From an uncultured Phascolarctobacterium sp. (GTDB taxonomy: Bacteria; Bacillota; Negativicutes; Acidaminococcales; Acidaminococcaceae): a DNA stretch of 64,000 bases. The notes under the pieces are model-generated. The model was not told where the DNA came from. It saw nothing but the letters and a program-made list of their open reading frames with translations, and searched no databases. Within the stretch, counting starts at the first letter, position 1. Each line of letters starts with the position of its first letter. The stretch lies in the NCBI GenBank assembly GCA_947589605.1, contig CANQBR010000004.1, positions 19,292 to 83,291 of the forward strand. The letters are read 5' to 3'. Positions 1-8,114 of the stretch are shown one piece after another. Both the position numbers and the translations under genes were made by a program.

Positions 1-1640
1 TGGAGCCGGAGCTCTATTACGAACTGGCGGAACAAGTGAAGGTACGGCGGGCTCAGCTGGAGAGCATGGTGAACGAGGCCATGGATACTCTGCGGCAGGC
101 TCTGCAGGCTGCCAACATCAAGTGCGAGATACAGGGACGGCCCAAAAATTTTTACAGTCTGCACAAAAAAATGGTGCGGGACCACAAACAATTGGGAGAG
201 ATCTACGATCTGCTGGCCATTCGGGTGTTGGTGGATACGGTGAAAGACTGTTACGGAGCACTGGGCATCGTTCACAGTATGTGGCGGCCCATACCGGGCC
301 GCTTCAAAGATTACGTGGCCGTGCCCAAGAGCAACATGTATCAGAGCCTTCACACCACGGTGCTGTCCGGGGCAGGGCAGCCTTTGGAGATACAGATACG
401 CACTTTCGAGATGCACCGCATCAGCGAGTACGGTATCGCCGCTCATTGGCGTTATAAAGAAAGCGGCTCAAAACCGGCTCAGGGGGCCGACAAAGATTTC
501 GACGCCAAACTCAGCTGGCTGCGGCAGCTTTTGGAATGGCATCGAGACATGAACGACAGCAGAGACTTCGTGGACTCGGTGAAGATGGATATCTTTGCCG
601 ATGAAGTTTTTGTCTTCACGCCTCGAGGCGATATCATCGACTTGCCGGTGAACAGTGTGCCCATCGATTTCGCTTACCGCATCCACACCGATGTGGGGAA
701 TCACTGTGTGGGCGCCAAGGTGAACGGACGCATCGTTCCTTTGGACCTGCCTTTGAGCAACGGCGACATCGTGGAAGTCATCACTTCCAAGCAGAGTTCC
801 GGGCCCAGCAGAGACTGGATCAATATCTGCGGCTCCAGCGATACCCGCAACAAGATCCGCAGCTGGTTCAAAAAAGAACGGCGGGAAGAAAATATCGCCG
901 AAGGCCGGGAGATGCTGGAGCGGGAAGTCAAACATCTCGGTTATAACAGCAAAGAATTGTGCACCGTCGAGCGCATGAAAGAAGTGGCCGAGAAGCTGCG
1001 GCTGGATACTGAAGACAATTTGCTGGCGGCTTTGGGTTACGGCGGCGTCGTTTTGAAGACGGTCATCACCAAACTCATAGAAAGTTACAAAGCCGCACAG
1101 CAAAGAGAACAAACAAAAAATCTTTCGGAGATCTTGGCGGAACTGAAACCCCGCAAGTCTAAGGCCAACGCCAGCCACGGCATCTTGGTGAAGGGAGAGG
1201 AAGGCATCCTTGTCAAGTTGGCTCGCTGCTGCAACCCCATCCCCGGCGATCCTGTGGTGGGCTACATCACCCGCGGCAGCGGCATCTCCGTGCATAGGGC
1301 CGACTGCCCCAACGTTTTGGGCAATAACGGCAACGACAGCGACCGCATGATAGAAGTATCGTGGGATGTGGGCCTCGATGCCGTTTACAAGGTGAACATC
1401 ATCATCGACTCTCAAGACAGAACGGGTCTGATGAGCGATCTGATGAATATCGTCAGCGAAGCGAAGCTGAACATTTTCTCGTTGACTTGCCACACGGATA
1501 AGAACCGCCATGCCCATACCCACATGGGAGTGGACATCACCGGTCTTGAGCAATTGGAGTATGTGATGAACCGCATCCGCCGCATCAAGGGGATCTTCTC
1601 CGTAGAGCGGGAGTCCATAACGGGAGGCAAGAGCAGATGA
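1..1640 (+). CDS. relA: RelA/SpoT-type (p)ppGpp synthetase/hydrolase, 3' part
   Basis: This is the C-terminal 545 or so residues of a bifunctional Rel protein that makes and degrades the stringent-response alarmone (p)ppGpp in the cytoplasm. The reading frame is open to the left edge, so the start and the N-terminal HD hydrolase domain lie outside the window. Visible in order are the synthetase domain (RVLVDTVKDCYGALG, then FKDYVAVPKSNMYQSLHTTV), a TGS domain (VFVFTPRGDIIDLP), a conserved cysteine-containing region (ARCCNPIPGDPVVGYITRG) and a C-terminal ACT domain that begins about 80 residues before the stop. Its stop overlaps the dtd start (ATGA), so the two are probably translationally coupled. 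The relA-dtd order is common in Firmicutes. The family call is secure. Confidence 0.96.
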   Translation, partial: EPELYYELAEQVKVRRAQLESMVNEAMDTLRQALQAANIKCEIQGRPKNFYSLHKKMVRDHKQLGEIYDLLAIRVLVDTVKDCYGALGIVHSMWRPIPGRFKDYVAVPKSNMYQSLHTTVLSGAGQPLEIQIRTFEMHRISEYGIAAHWRYKESGSKPAQGADKDFDAKLSWLRQLLEWHRDMNDSRDFVDSVKMDIFADEVFVFTPRGDIIDLPVNSVPIDFAYRIHTDVGNHCVGAKVNGRIVPLDLPLSNGDIVEVITSKQSSGPSRDWINICGSSDTRNKIRSWFKKERREENIAEGREMLEREVKHLGYNSKELCTVERMKEVAEKLRLDTEDNLLAALGYGGVVLKTVITKLIESYKAAQQREQTKNLSEILAELKPRKSKANASHGILVKGEEGILVKLARCCNPIPGDPVVGYITRGSGISVHRADCPNVLGNNGNDSDRMIEVSWDVGLDAVYKVNIIIDSQDRTGLMSDLMNIVSEAKLNIFSLTCHTDKNRHAHTHMGVDITGLEQLEYVMNRIRRIKGIFSVERESITGGKSR

Positions 1641-2101
1641 TAGCTTTGGTGCAGAGGGTGGACAGAGCGAAGGTCGAGGCAGACGGTGCTGTCTGCGGCG
1701 CCATCGAACGGGGCCTTTTGGTCCTTTTGGGAGTGAAAGCCGACGACGGCGAAGAAGACATCGCTTATGTGACGGACAAAGTGTGCGGCTTACGTATTTT
1801 TCCCGACGAACAGGGCAAACAGAACTTATCGGTGAAAGATGTGGGCGGCAAGCTGCTGATTGTTTCTCAGTTCACTTTATGCGGTGATGTACGCAAGGGC
1901 AAGCGGCCCAGCTTTGACAGCGCAGCTCGGCCGGAGATCGCAAAAGGATTTTATCTGGACTTCATTCGGCGCTGCCGAGAAAAGGGCTGCGAAGCAGCCA
2001 CGGGGATCTTCGGGGCCCACATGCTGGTGGAGCTCACCAACAACGGACCGGTCACCATCATCATAGACAGCGCCGTAAAGACAAAAGGAGGCAAGAGCTA
2101 A
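1637..2101 (+). CDS. dtd: D-aminoacyl-tRNA deacylase
   Basis: This 154-residue cytoplasmic enzyme hydrolyses D-amino acids (and glycine mischarged on tRNA-Ala) from tRNA. It has the full family length. It carries both signature blocks: SQFTLCGD near residue 77 and the NNGPVTI block near the C-terminus containing the Gly-cisPro motif that gives chiral selectivity. The ATG overlaps the relA stop by four bases and the gene's own stop abuts the next start (TAATG), so relA, dtd and the following hydrolase form one operon. No anomaly is seen. Confidence 0.96.
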   Translation: MIALVQRVDRAKVEADGAVCGAIERGLLVLLGVKADDGEEDIAYVTDKVCGLRIFPDEQGKQNLSVKDVGGKLLIVSQFTLCGDVRKGKRPSFDSAARPEIAKGFYLDFIRRCREKGCEAATGIFGAHMLVELTNNGPVTIIIDSAVKTKGGKS

Positions 2102-2730
2102 TGGAATTATATTCGCTGACGGTGGGCATGCTGGCCACCAACTGTTATGTTTTGGTCAATAAAGAAAAGAACGAAGCTATCGTGGTGGACCCGGGCGGCA
2201 GCCCCCGATCCATTCTGGAGTTTTTGCAAAGCATCGAGCCGGTGAAGGTAGTAGCCATTTTTCTCACACACAGCCACAGCGATCACATCTCTGCGTTGAA
2301 CGATGTACGCAAGGCCACCGGCGCCGAAGTTTACATCAGCAGGGAAGATGCGCCGGATCTTCTGGATGCCAACGGCAATCTTTCTTTCTTCGTGGGCACC
2401 TCGGTGGAGTGCGAGGCTGCCGATAAATATTTCGAAGACGGCGCCGAAGTGGAAGCGGCCGGGTTCACTTTCAAAGTACTGGCTACCCCAGGCCACACCG
2501 AAGGCGGTGTTTGCCTTTACGATGCGGCAGACGACATCGCCTTCACCGGCGATACTATTTTCTGCGAATCCATCGGCCGCACCGATCTGCCCGGCGGCAG
2601 TTACCGGCAGATCATAAAGTCCATCAAAGAAAAGATCATGACTCTGCCCGACAAGGTGTGCCTGCTCCCCGGTCACGGGCCCAAAACTTCCGTGGGCTGG
2701 GAGAGAAAACGCAATCCTTTTTTGCAATAG
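2101..2730 (+). CDS. MBL-fold metallo-hydrolase (glyoxalase II-like)
   Basis: This 209-residue protein has the metallo-beta-lactamase fold. The metal-binding HSHSDH motif is at residues 57-62, followed by further ligand blocks ATPGHTEGG, FTGDTIF and LLPGHGP in the expected order. Proteins of this size and arrangement are annotated as hydroxyacylglutathione hydrolase-like, but Firmicutes usually lack glutathione, so a related thioester or persulfide substrate is possible. It starts immediately after dtd, giving a relA-dtd-MBL order frequent in Firmicutes. The exact substrate cannot be read from the sequence. Confidence 0.9.
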   Translation: MELYSLTVGMLATNCYVLVNKEKNEAIVVDPGGSPRSILEFLQSIEPVKVVAIFLTHSHSDHISALNDVRKATGAEVYISREDAPDLLDANGNLSFFVGTSVECEAADKYFEDGAEVEAAGFTFKVLATPGHTEGGVCLYDAADDIAFTGDTIFCESIGRTDLPGGSYRQIIKSIKEKIMTLPDKVCLLPGHGPKTSVGWERKRNPFLQ

Positions 2731-2750
2731 ATTTTTCTCAATGAACGATC

Positions 2751-3827
2751 ATGTTTAAGTATTGGCCGCGCATCCGCACCTCCACAGCTTTTAAATTGGC
2801 GGTGACCGCCTTGGTGAGCATACTGCTCTACCAGACGGCGGCCTTTATGTTGCCCATTTTTCTCTCCGTCGGGCTGGCCTTCGTTCTCTATCCGTTGGTG
2901 AACCTCATCACCAAGCTCAAGGTGAGCCGCCGCTACTACGTCCATGTGGACCGCATCGTGGCCATCATTATGGCCATTATGGCCTTCTGCGCCCTTTTGG
3001 TGTTGGCAGTGGGCCTTATTTTGTTGCCTCTTTTCGGCCAGATCAACGAACTTTTTCAACGGATGCCCAGTTTAGCTGCCAAGGTTCATAGCGCCGATTG
3101 GGAAAATCTGATCCAATTCGGCGTAGGGAAGCTGCCTAGCAACTTCGACATGCTGTTGGATGATCTGATAAATTGGGGCATGGGCTTCATCGGCAGCGTC
3201 CTTCACAATCTGGTCCGCTCTTCCATAAACATCGTCAGCAATTTGGTGGGGCTGTTGATCGTGCCCTTTTTGACTTTTTATTTTCTCAAAGACTGGCGGG
3301 AGCTGCGGGCCATGCTCATCAACTTTTTCACCTACGAAGCTCAGCCTAAAGTAGCTCGGGTCGTCGACCGCATCGGCCTCACTCTTTCCGCCTACGTGAA
3401 CGGCTTGGGCAAATGCGCTTTGATCAGCGGTTTTTGCATAACCTTGGGCACGGCTATCATCGGCATGGATTTTCCTCTGGTCTTGGGCTTTTGGGCCATC
3501 CTCGCAGAGACGGTGCCGGTGGTGGGGCCCATGCTGGGAGCGGTGCCGGCCATTTTTATCGCCTTCGGGCAAAGCAGCAGCATGGCCGTGCATGTGGCCC
3601 TCTTCTATTTGATCTATTATCAGATCGATGCCAACTTCATCATGCCCAAGATCATGGGTGAAAAGATCGATCTGCATCCGGTGATCATTCTCCTCAGCCT
3701 TTTGATCGGCGGCAAACTCTTCGGCATTTTGGGCATGATCTTTTCCGTGCCGGTGGCGGTGGTGTACCGAGTGCTGTATAAAGAATTGTGGCACGCCGGC
3801 GAGAGCGGCGAAAAAAATGCGGATTGA
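2751..3827 (+). CDS. AI-2E family (PerM/YtvI-like) membrane transporter
   Basis: This 358-residue polytopic membrane protein has two N-terminal hydrophobic segments, a more polar middle (about residues 90-150) and a cluster of C-terminal membrane helices. The C-terminal block runs through FWAILAETVPVVGPMLGAVPA and then NFIMPKIMGEKIDLHPV, which is characteristic of the AI-2E exporter/PerM family. Members have been linked to autoinducer-2 export or Na+/H+ antiport, but most are uncharacterised, so the substrate is open. It follows the MBL gene by 20 bases and is probably the last gene of the relA operon, since a new promoter lies before hisS. Confidence 0.88.
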   Translation: MFKYWPRIRTSTAFKLAVTALVSILLYQTAAFMLPIFLSVGLAFVLYPLVNLITKLKVSRRYYVHVDRIVAIIMAIMAFCALLVLAVGLILLPLFGQINELFQRMPSLAAKVHSADWENLIQFGVGKLPSNFDMLLDDLINWGMGFIGSVLHNLVRSSINIVSNLVGLLIVPFLTFYFLKDWRELRAMLINFFTYEAQPKVARVVDRIGLTLSAYVNGLGKCALISGFCITLGTAIIGMDFPLVLGFWAILAETVPVVGPMLGAVPAIFIAFGQSSSMAVHVALFYLIYYQIDANFIMPKIMGEKIDLHPVIILLSLLIGGKLFGILGMIFSVPVAVVYRVLYKELWHAGESGEKNAD

Positions 3828-3901
3828 ACCGCCGCAGGCTCACGCTTTTTTCTTCCGTCTTTTACAAAAGGAGCGAAGGAAAAACAGCTGCGGAAAAATT
3901 A

Positions 3902-3931
3902 TTGAACAAGAGACAAAAAATGTGATAGAAT
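3902..3931 (+). promoter_or_regulatory. Predicted sigma-A promoter for hisS-aspS
   Basis: TTGAAC (3902-3907) and TAGAAT (3926-3931) are separated by 18 bases, about 150 bases upstream of hisS. The long leader that follows contains GCTCGCAGCTCG twice (about 3950 and 4053). The first copy lies within a GAAAGCG...CGCTTTTC hairpin. No T-box sequence was recognised. The promoter assignment is by eye. Confidence 0.5.
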
Positions 3932-4078
3932 TATTGAGTATGTGAAAGCGCTCGCAGCTCGCGCTTTTCGGCGAAGGTTGCGGTGTGCGGCGGCGAGTAA
4001 AAATTTTTCGACAGCGAAAATAATTTTCGACACTTTTTAGGATAGAGCCCGGGCTCGCAGCTCGGCAAGGAGGAACTT

Positions 4079-5359
4079 ATGCTCACAGGTGCTCCCCGGG
4101 GTACCAAAGATCTTATGCCGGAGGAGAGCGGCTCCTGGCGTCATATAGAAGGTATAATGAAACGGGTGGCCGCAGCCTACGGTTACGGCGAGTTGCGTAC
4201 GCCCGTCTTTGAGCACACCGAACTTTTTCAAAGAGGCATAGGCGACACCACCGACGTAGTGGAAAAAGAGATGTATACCTTCGAGGACAGAGGGAAGCGC
4301 AGTCTCACTCTGCGGCCGGAGAACACCGCCTCGGCTGTGCGGGCCTATGTGGAGCACAAAGTTTACGGGCAGGGGGGCACGGCCAGATATTTTTACATCG
4401 GGCCCATGTTTCGTTACGACAGACCTCAGGCCGGCCGCTACAGAGAATTTCATCAGTTCGGTTGCGAAGTGCTGGGCAGCGGCGGCCCCGAAGTTGATGC
4501 GGAGCTGATCCTTTTGGCCTTGCAGATCTTGCGGGAAGCGGGGCTGAAAGAGCTGACGCTGAAATTGAATTCCGTGGGCTGCCCCAAGTGCCGTCCCATC
4601 CTGCGGCAAAAGCTGAAAGATTTTTACGCTCCCAAATTGGAGCTGCTTTGCGAAGACTGCCGCAACCGTTACGAACGCAACCCGCTGCGTCTTTTAGATT
4701 GTAAGACCTGCGCTCCTCATCGCGAGGGCGCCCCGAATATTTTAGACTGTCTCTGCCCCGAGTGCCGCCGACATTTTGACGGCGTGCAAGAATTGTTACG
4801 GGCAGCATCCGTCGATTTTGTTTTGGACCCCACTCTGGTGCGGGGGCTGGACTATTACACCAAGACCGCTTTCGAAATACAGTACCCGCCCTTGGGCGCT
4901 CAAAGCGCAGTGGCCGGCGGCGGCCGCTACGACGGGTTGGTGGAAGAGATCGGCGGGCCCGCCACACCGGGCAGCGGTTTCGCCATGGGCATAGAGCGGC
5001 TCTATCTGGCCATGGAGAGCCAAGGACTTTTGCCGCAAGTTCAGCCTGTTTATCAAGTGTATGCTGCTGCGCAGGGCGATCAGTTCGGCCCGGCTTTCAA
5101 AACGGTGACGAAATTGAGGGCCGCTAACATCAAAACGGGGCTGGCCGAAGCAGGCCGCAGCATGAAGGCTCAGTTGAAGGCCGCCAATAAAGCAGGCGCC
5201 CGTTTGGTGCTGATCTTCGGCGAAGAGGAAGCCCAAAGAGGGCAGGTGGTCCTCAAAGATATGGTCACCGGCAGCCAAAGAGAGATCGCCGTTTCGACGG
5301 TAACAAATACATTACAAAGTATTTTACAAACAGAGGTGGAGCAAGATGAGCAATGCTAA
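4079..5359 (+). CDS. hisS: Histidyl-tRNA synthetase
   Basis: This 426-residue class II aminoacyl-tRNA synthetase charges tRNA-His. Class II motif 2 is present (YFYIGPMFRYDRPQAGRY, about residues 110-127), as are the histidine-specific RGLDYYTKTAFE motif and motif 3 (GSGFAMGIERL), followed by the C-terminal anticodon-binding domain. The central region contains several CxxC pairs (CPKC, CEDC, CKTC, CPEC), which may bind zinc. The start follows AAGGAGG with proper spacing. The 3' end overlaps aspS by 14 bases. hisS-aspS is the standard Firmicute pair. Confidence 0.97.
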   Translation: MLTGAPRGTKDLMPEESGSWRHIEGIMKRVAAAYGYGELRTPVFEHTELFQRGIGDTTDVVEKEMYTFEDRGKRSLTLRPENTASAVRAYVEHKVYGQGGTARYFYIGPMFRYDRPQAGRYREFHQFGCEVLGSGGPEVDAELILLALQILREAGLKELTLKLNSVGCPKCRPILRQKLKDFYAPKLELLCEDCRNRYERNPLRLLDCKTCAPHREGAPNILDCLCPECRRHFDGVQELLRAASVDFVLDPTLVRGLDYYTKTAFEIQYPPLGAQSAVAGGGRYDGLVEEIGGPATPGSGFAMGIERLYLAMESQGLLPQVQPVYQVYAAAQGDQFGPAFKTVTKLRAANIKTGLAEAGRSMKAQLKAANKAGARLVLIFGEEEAQRGQVVLKDMVTGSQREIAVSTVTNTLQSILQTEVEQDEQC

Positions 5360-7142
5360 ACGCAGTCATCACTGCGGAGATCTGCGGCGGCAAGACGCCG
5401 GAGCGGCGGTGGTATTGTGTGGCTGGGTAGCTAAAAGAAGAGACCACGGCGGCCTGATCTTCATCGACATGAGAGACCGCAGCGGCATCGTGCAGGTGGT
5501 AGCCGACCCCGAGACCTCCGGCAGCAGCTTCAAGATCGCCGAGGACATCCGCAATGAGTATGTCATCAAAGTGCTGGGCAAAGTGCGGTTGCGGGACGAA
5601 GACACTATCAACGAAAACCTGTCGACGGGGGAAGTTGAAGTGGTGGCCTCCGAGATCCAAGTGCTGAACAAAGCCAAGACCCCTCCTTTCTACATTCAGG
5701 ACGGCATCGACACCGACGAGAATTTACGGTTGAAATACCGCTATCTCGATCTGCGCCGCCCGGAGATGCAGAAGAACCTGATGCTGAGGCACAAGGTCGC
5801 TAAATTGATGCGCGACTATTTGGATGAGCACGGCTTCTTGGAGATAGAGACCCCCATGCTCACCAAGAGCACGCCCGAGGGGGCCAGAGATTATTTGGTG
5901 CCCAGCCGTGTGAACCCGGGCAAATTTTACGCATTGCCTCAATCTCCGCAAATTTTCAAACAGCTCCTCATGGTGGCCGGTTACGAGCGCTACTTCCAGA
6001 TCGTCCGCTGCTTCAGAGACGAAGACCTGCGGGCGGATCGGCAGCCGGAGTTCACCCAGTTGGATATGGAGATGTCCTTCATGGACGTGGACGAGATCTT
6101 GACCCTCATCGAGGGCCTCATCGCCCATGTCTTTAAAGGAGCTTTGGGCAAAGAACTGCAGGTGCCTTTTGCCCGCATGACTTGGGACGAGGCCATGGAC
6201 AAATACGGCAGCGATAAACCGGACCTGCGTTTTGCCATGCCTCTCTACGATGTAGGAGAAGCAGTGCGCGGTTGCGACTTCCAAGTATTCAACGCAGTGC
6301 TGGAGGCCGGCGGCCAAGTGAAATGCATCAACGTGAAGGGCGATGCCAACATACCCCGCCGCGAGTTGGACGGCTTGGTGAAATTCGTAGGCATTTACGG
6401 GGCCAAGGGCATGGCCTGGCTCCAATTCCCCGAAGAGGGCGGTGTGAAATCTTCCATCGCCAAATTCTTCGGGCCCGAGCACATCGAAGCGTTGAAAAAA
6501 GCAGCGGAGGTGGAGCCGGGCGACCTGCTGCTCTTCGTAGCCGACAGCAAGCGTTCCGTGGTGGCTCAGTCTTTGGGAGCTTTGCGTTTGGAGATGGCGA
6601 AGCGCCGCAAACTCATCGATCCCGACAAACTGGCCTTCACGTGGGTGGTCGACTTCCCCATGTTCGAATACAACGAAGAAGAAAAACGCTGGGACGCTAT
6701 GCACCATCCCTTCACTTCTCCCAGAGAAGAAGACCTGCCTTTGCTGCTCACGGAGCCCGGGAAAGTTTATGCCAAAGCTTACGACATGGTGCTGAACGGC
6801 ACGGAGATCGGCGGCGGTTCCATTCGTATCCATCGGCGTGATGTGCAGAAGGCCGTTTTCTCCGCCATCGGTCTCAGCGACGAGCAGGCGCAGGAAAAAT
6901 TCGGCTTCATGATGAACGCCTTCGAATACGGTGCGCCTCCTCACGGCGGTCTGGCCTTCGGTCTCGATCGTTTGGTGATGATCATGGCTCAAAGAGATTC
7001 TATCAGAGACGTGATCGCTTTCCCGAAGACGCAAAGCGCTGCCTGCCTGATGACGCAGGCGCCTAACGAAGTAGATGCCAAGCAACTGAGAGAGCTGCAC
7101 ATCAGACCCAGCCTCTTGGCAAAAAAAGAAAAAGAAAAATAA
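5346..7142 (+). CDS. aspS: Aspartyl-tRNA synthetase
   Basis: This 598-residue bacterial-type class II synthetase has an N-terminal OB-fold anticodon domain (VVLCGWVAKRRDHGGLIFID), the catalytic core with FKQLLMVAGYERYFQIVRC, the bacterial GAD insertion in the middle, and motif 3 (GLAFGLDRLVMIMA) near the C-terminus. Its length matches the bacterial family. It may be discriminating or non-discriminating (Asp/Asn), and this cannot be decided here. It is co-transcribed with hisS, overlapping its end, and is followed by a strong intrinsic terminator. Confidence 0.97.
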   Translation: MSNAKRSHHCGDLRRQDAGAAVVLCGWVAKRRDHGGLIFIDMRDRSGIVQVVADPETSGSSFKIAEDIRNEYVIKVLGKVRLRDEDTINENLSTGEVEVVASEIQVLNKAKTPPFYIQDGIDTDENLRLKYRYLDLRRPEMQKNLMLRHKVAKLMRDYLDEHGFLEIETPMLTKSTPEGARDYLVPSRVNPGKFYALPQSPQIFKQLLMVAGYERYFQIVRCFRDEDLRADRQPEFTQLDMEMSFMDVDEILTLIEGLIAHVFKGALGKELQVPFARMTWDEAMDKYGSDKPDLRFAMPLYDVGEAVRGCDFQVFNAVLEAGGQVKCINVKGDANIPRRELDGLVKFVGIYGAKGMAWLQFPEEGGVKSSIAKFFGPEHIEALKKAAEVEPGDLLLFVADSKRSVVAQSLGALRLEMAKRRKLIDPDKLAFTWVVDFPMFEYNEEEKRWDAMHHPFTSPREEDLPLLLTEPGKVYAKAYDMVLNGTEIGGGSIRIHRRDVQKAVFSAIGLSDEQAQEKFGFMMNAFEYGAPPHGGLAFGLDRLVMIMAQRDSIRDVIAFPKTQSAACLMTQAPNEVDAKQLRELHIRPSLLAKKEKEK

Positions 7143-7153
7143 AAAGAGCAAGG

Positions 7154-7192
7154 GACGAGGGCCCTCGGAAAAAATTTTCGGCTCGTCTTTTT
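7154..7192 (+). terminator. Intrinsic terminator after aspS
   Basis: GACGAG (7154-7159) pairs with CTCGTC (7182-7187), with an inner CGGAAAA/TTTTCGG pairing, and is followed directly by TTTTT. It sits 12 bases after the aspS stop. Confidence 0.8.
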
Positions 7193-7288
7193 GAACGCAG
7201 CGTTCATTTTTTGCGGTAAGGTCGCAAGAGCCTCGGTCCGCATAAAAAAGAAGAAGCCGAAAGCCGTGGGCGCTTGGGAAAAAGTTGT

Positions 7289-7317
7289 TGACAATAAAAC
7301 CCTTACTCTGTATAATT
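7289..7317 (+). promoter_or_regulatory. Consensus promoter for tRNA-Pro
   Basis: A perfect TTGACA (7289-7294) and a perfect TATAAT (7312-7317) are separated by 17 bases, 11 bases before the tRNA 5' end. A full consensus match is typical of stable RNA promoters. Confidence 0.85.
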
Positions 7318-7328
7318 AGCGTTGTATT

Positions 7329-7405
7329 CGGGGCGTGGCTCAGCTTGGTAGAGCGCTTCCTTGGGGTGGAAGAGGCCGTGGGTTCGAATCCCGCCGCTCC
7401 GACCA
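7329..7405 (+). tRNA. tRNA-Pro (anticodon GGG)
   Basis: This is a 77-base cloverleaf. The acceptor CGGGGCG pairs with CGCTCCG (one G-U). The D arm is GCTC/GAGC. The anticodon stem CTTCC/GGAAG encloses the loop TTGGGGT, with GGG at positions 34-36. The T arm GTGGG/CCCGC encloses TTCGAAT. The 3' CCA is encoded. It stands alone between a consensus promoter and its own terminator. Confidence 0.97.
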
Positions 7406-7417
7406 TACTGTGTAAAC

Positions 7418-7448
7418 GGCCTTTACGGTTTCCCGTAAGGGCCTTTTT
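7418..7448 (+). terminator. Intrinsic terminator after tRNA-Pro
   Basis: An 11-bp stem, GGCCTTTACGG (7418-7428) with CCGTAAGGGCC (7433-7443), closes a TTTC loop and is followed by TTTTT. Confidence 0.9.
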
Positions 7449-7499
7449 ATTGAACGTTTTCTTTTTGCGGCTGCGGCCCGAACGAAGAGAGGTCCATTC

Positions 7500-8060
7500 A
7501 TGATAAGAACGGTGAAATTGATTTGCAGTCAGTGCGGCAAGCCTTTCGCCGCCGACGGAGAGGTCTTTTATAAAGACGATTATCTCACCAATAACATCCA
7601 AGACACGAAGTTCCTCTGCTCCGACTGCGTGACCCAATGGCAGAAGAAGTGGCAGATCGTCTCCGCCGCTTTTCACGAAGTCGATTATGTGCTGACGGTA
7701 GACATAGAATTGGCCGACGGCACCGTTTACCGCGGGTTGGACTGCACCCCCATCGAAGAAAGCGAAACGGTGGTGGGAGGAGTGGACATACCCCAAGCGG
7801 CGCAAAAGCAGCTTTATGGCATCTATCATGCATGGGACCGAGAGCGCAAGGCCAAAATGCTGAAAGATCTCACTTTTTCCGAAGGCTTCATGCGCACCAG
7901 CTTCAGCTGCGAGACTTACGGCGGCGAAAAATACGAAGACGTGGCCTTCAGAGTGACCGTGAAAGGCAAACTGGAGACGGAGCGGCCCATCCCTCCCTAT
8001 ATAGAAGAACAAATTTTGGAAGCTTACCGCCTCTACGAAGCGCAAAACGGCGACGAATAA
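7500..8060 (+). CDS. Zinc-ribbon-containing protein of unknown function
   Basis: I do not recognise this 186-residue protein. Its N-terminus has two CxxC pairs (C9/C12 in CSQCGK and C40/C43 in CSDC) that look like a small zinc ribbon. The rest is a soluble, acidic region of mixed charge with no signal peptide or membrane segment. The start follows AAGAGAGGTC. It lies alone between the tRNA-Pro terminator and prfC. There is no evident terminator before prfC, 54 bases downstream, so the two may be co-transcribed. Two zinc-binding pairs suggest nucleic-acid or protein binding, but this is only inference. Confidence 0.8.
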   Translation: MIRTVKLICSQCGKPFAADGEVFYKDDYLTNNIQDTKFLCSDCVTQWQKKWQIVSAAFHEVDYVLTVDIELADGTVYRGLDCTPIEESETVVGGVDIPQAAQKQLYGIYHAWDRERKAKMLKDLTFSEGFMRTSFSCETYGGEKYEDVAFRVTVKGKLETERPIPPYIEEQILEAYRLYEAQNGDE

Positions 8061-8114
8061 AGCGGCGAGCGCAGGTACCCAAAGACTTGAAAAATTTTCG
8101 AAAATGAGGACGAT

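Noticed and set aside
3932..4078. T-box leader before hisS
   Set aside because: No AGGGTGG-type T-box sequence or antiterminator pairing was found.
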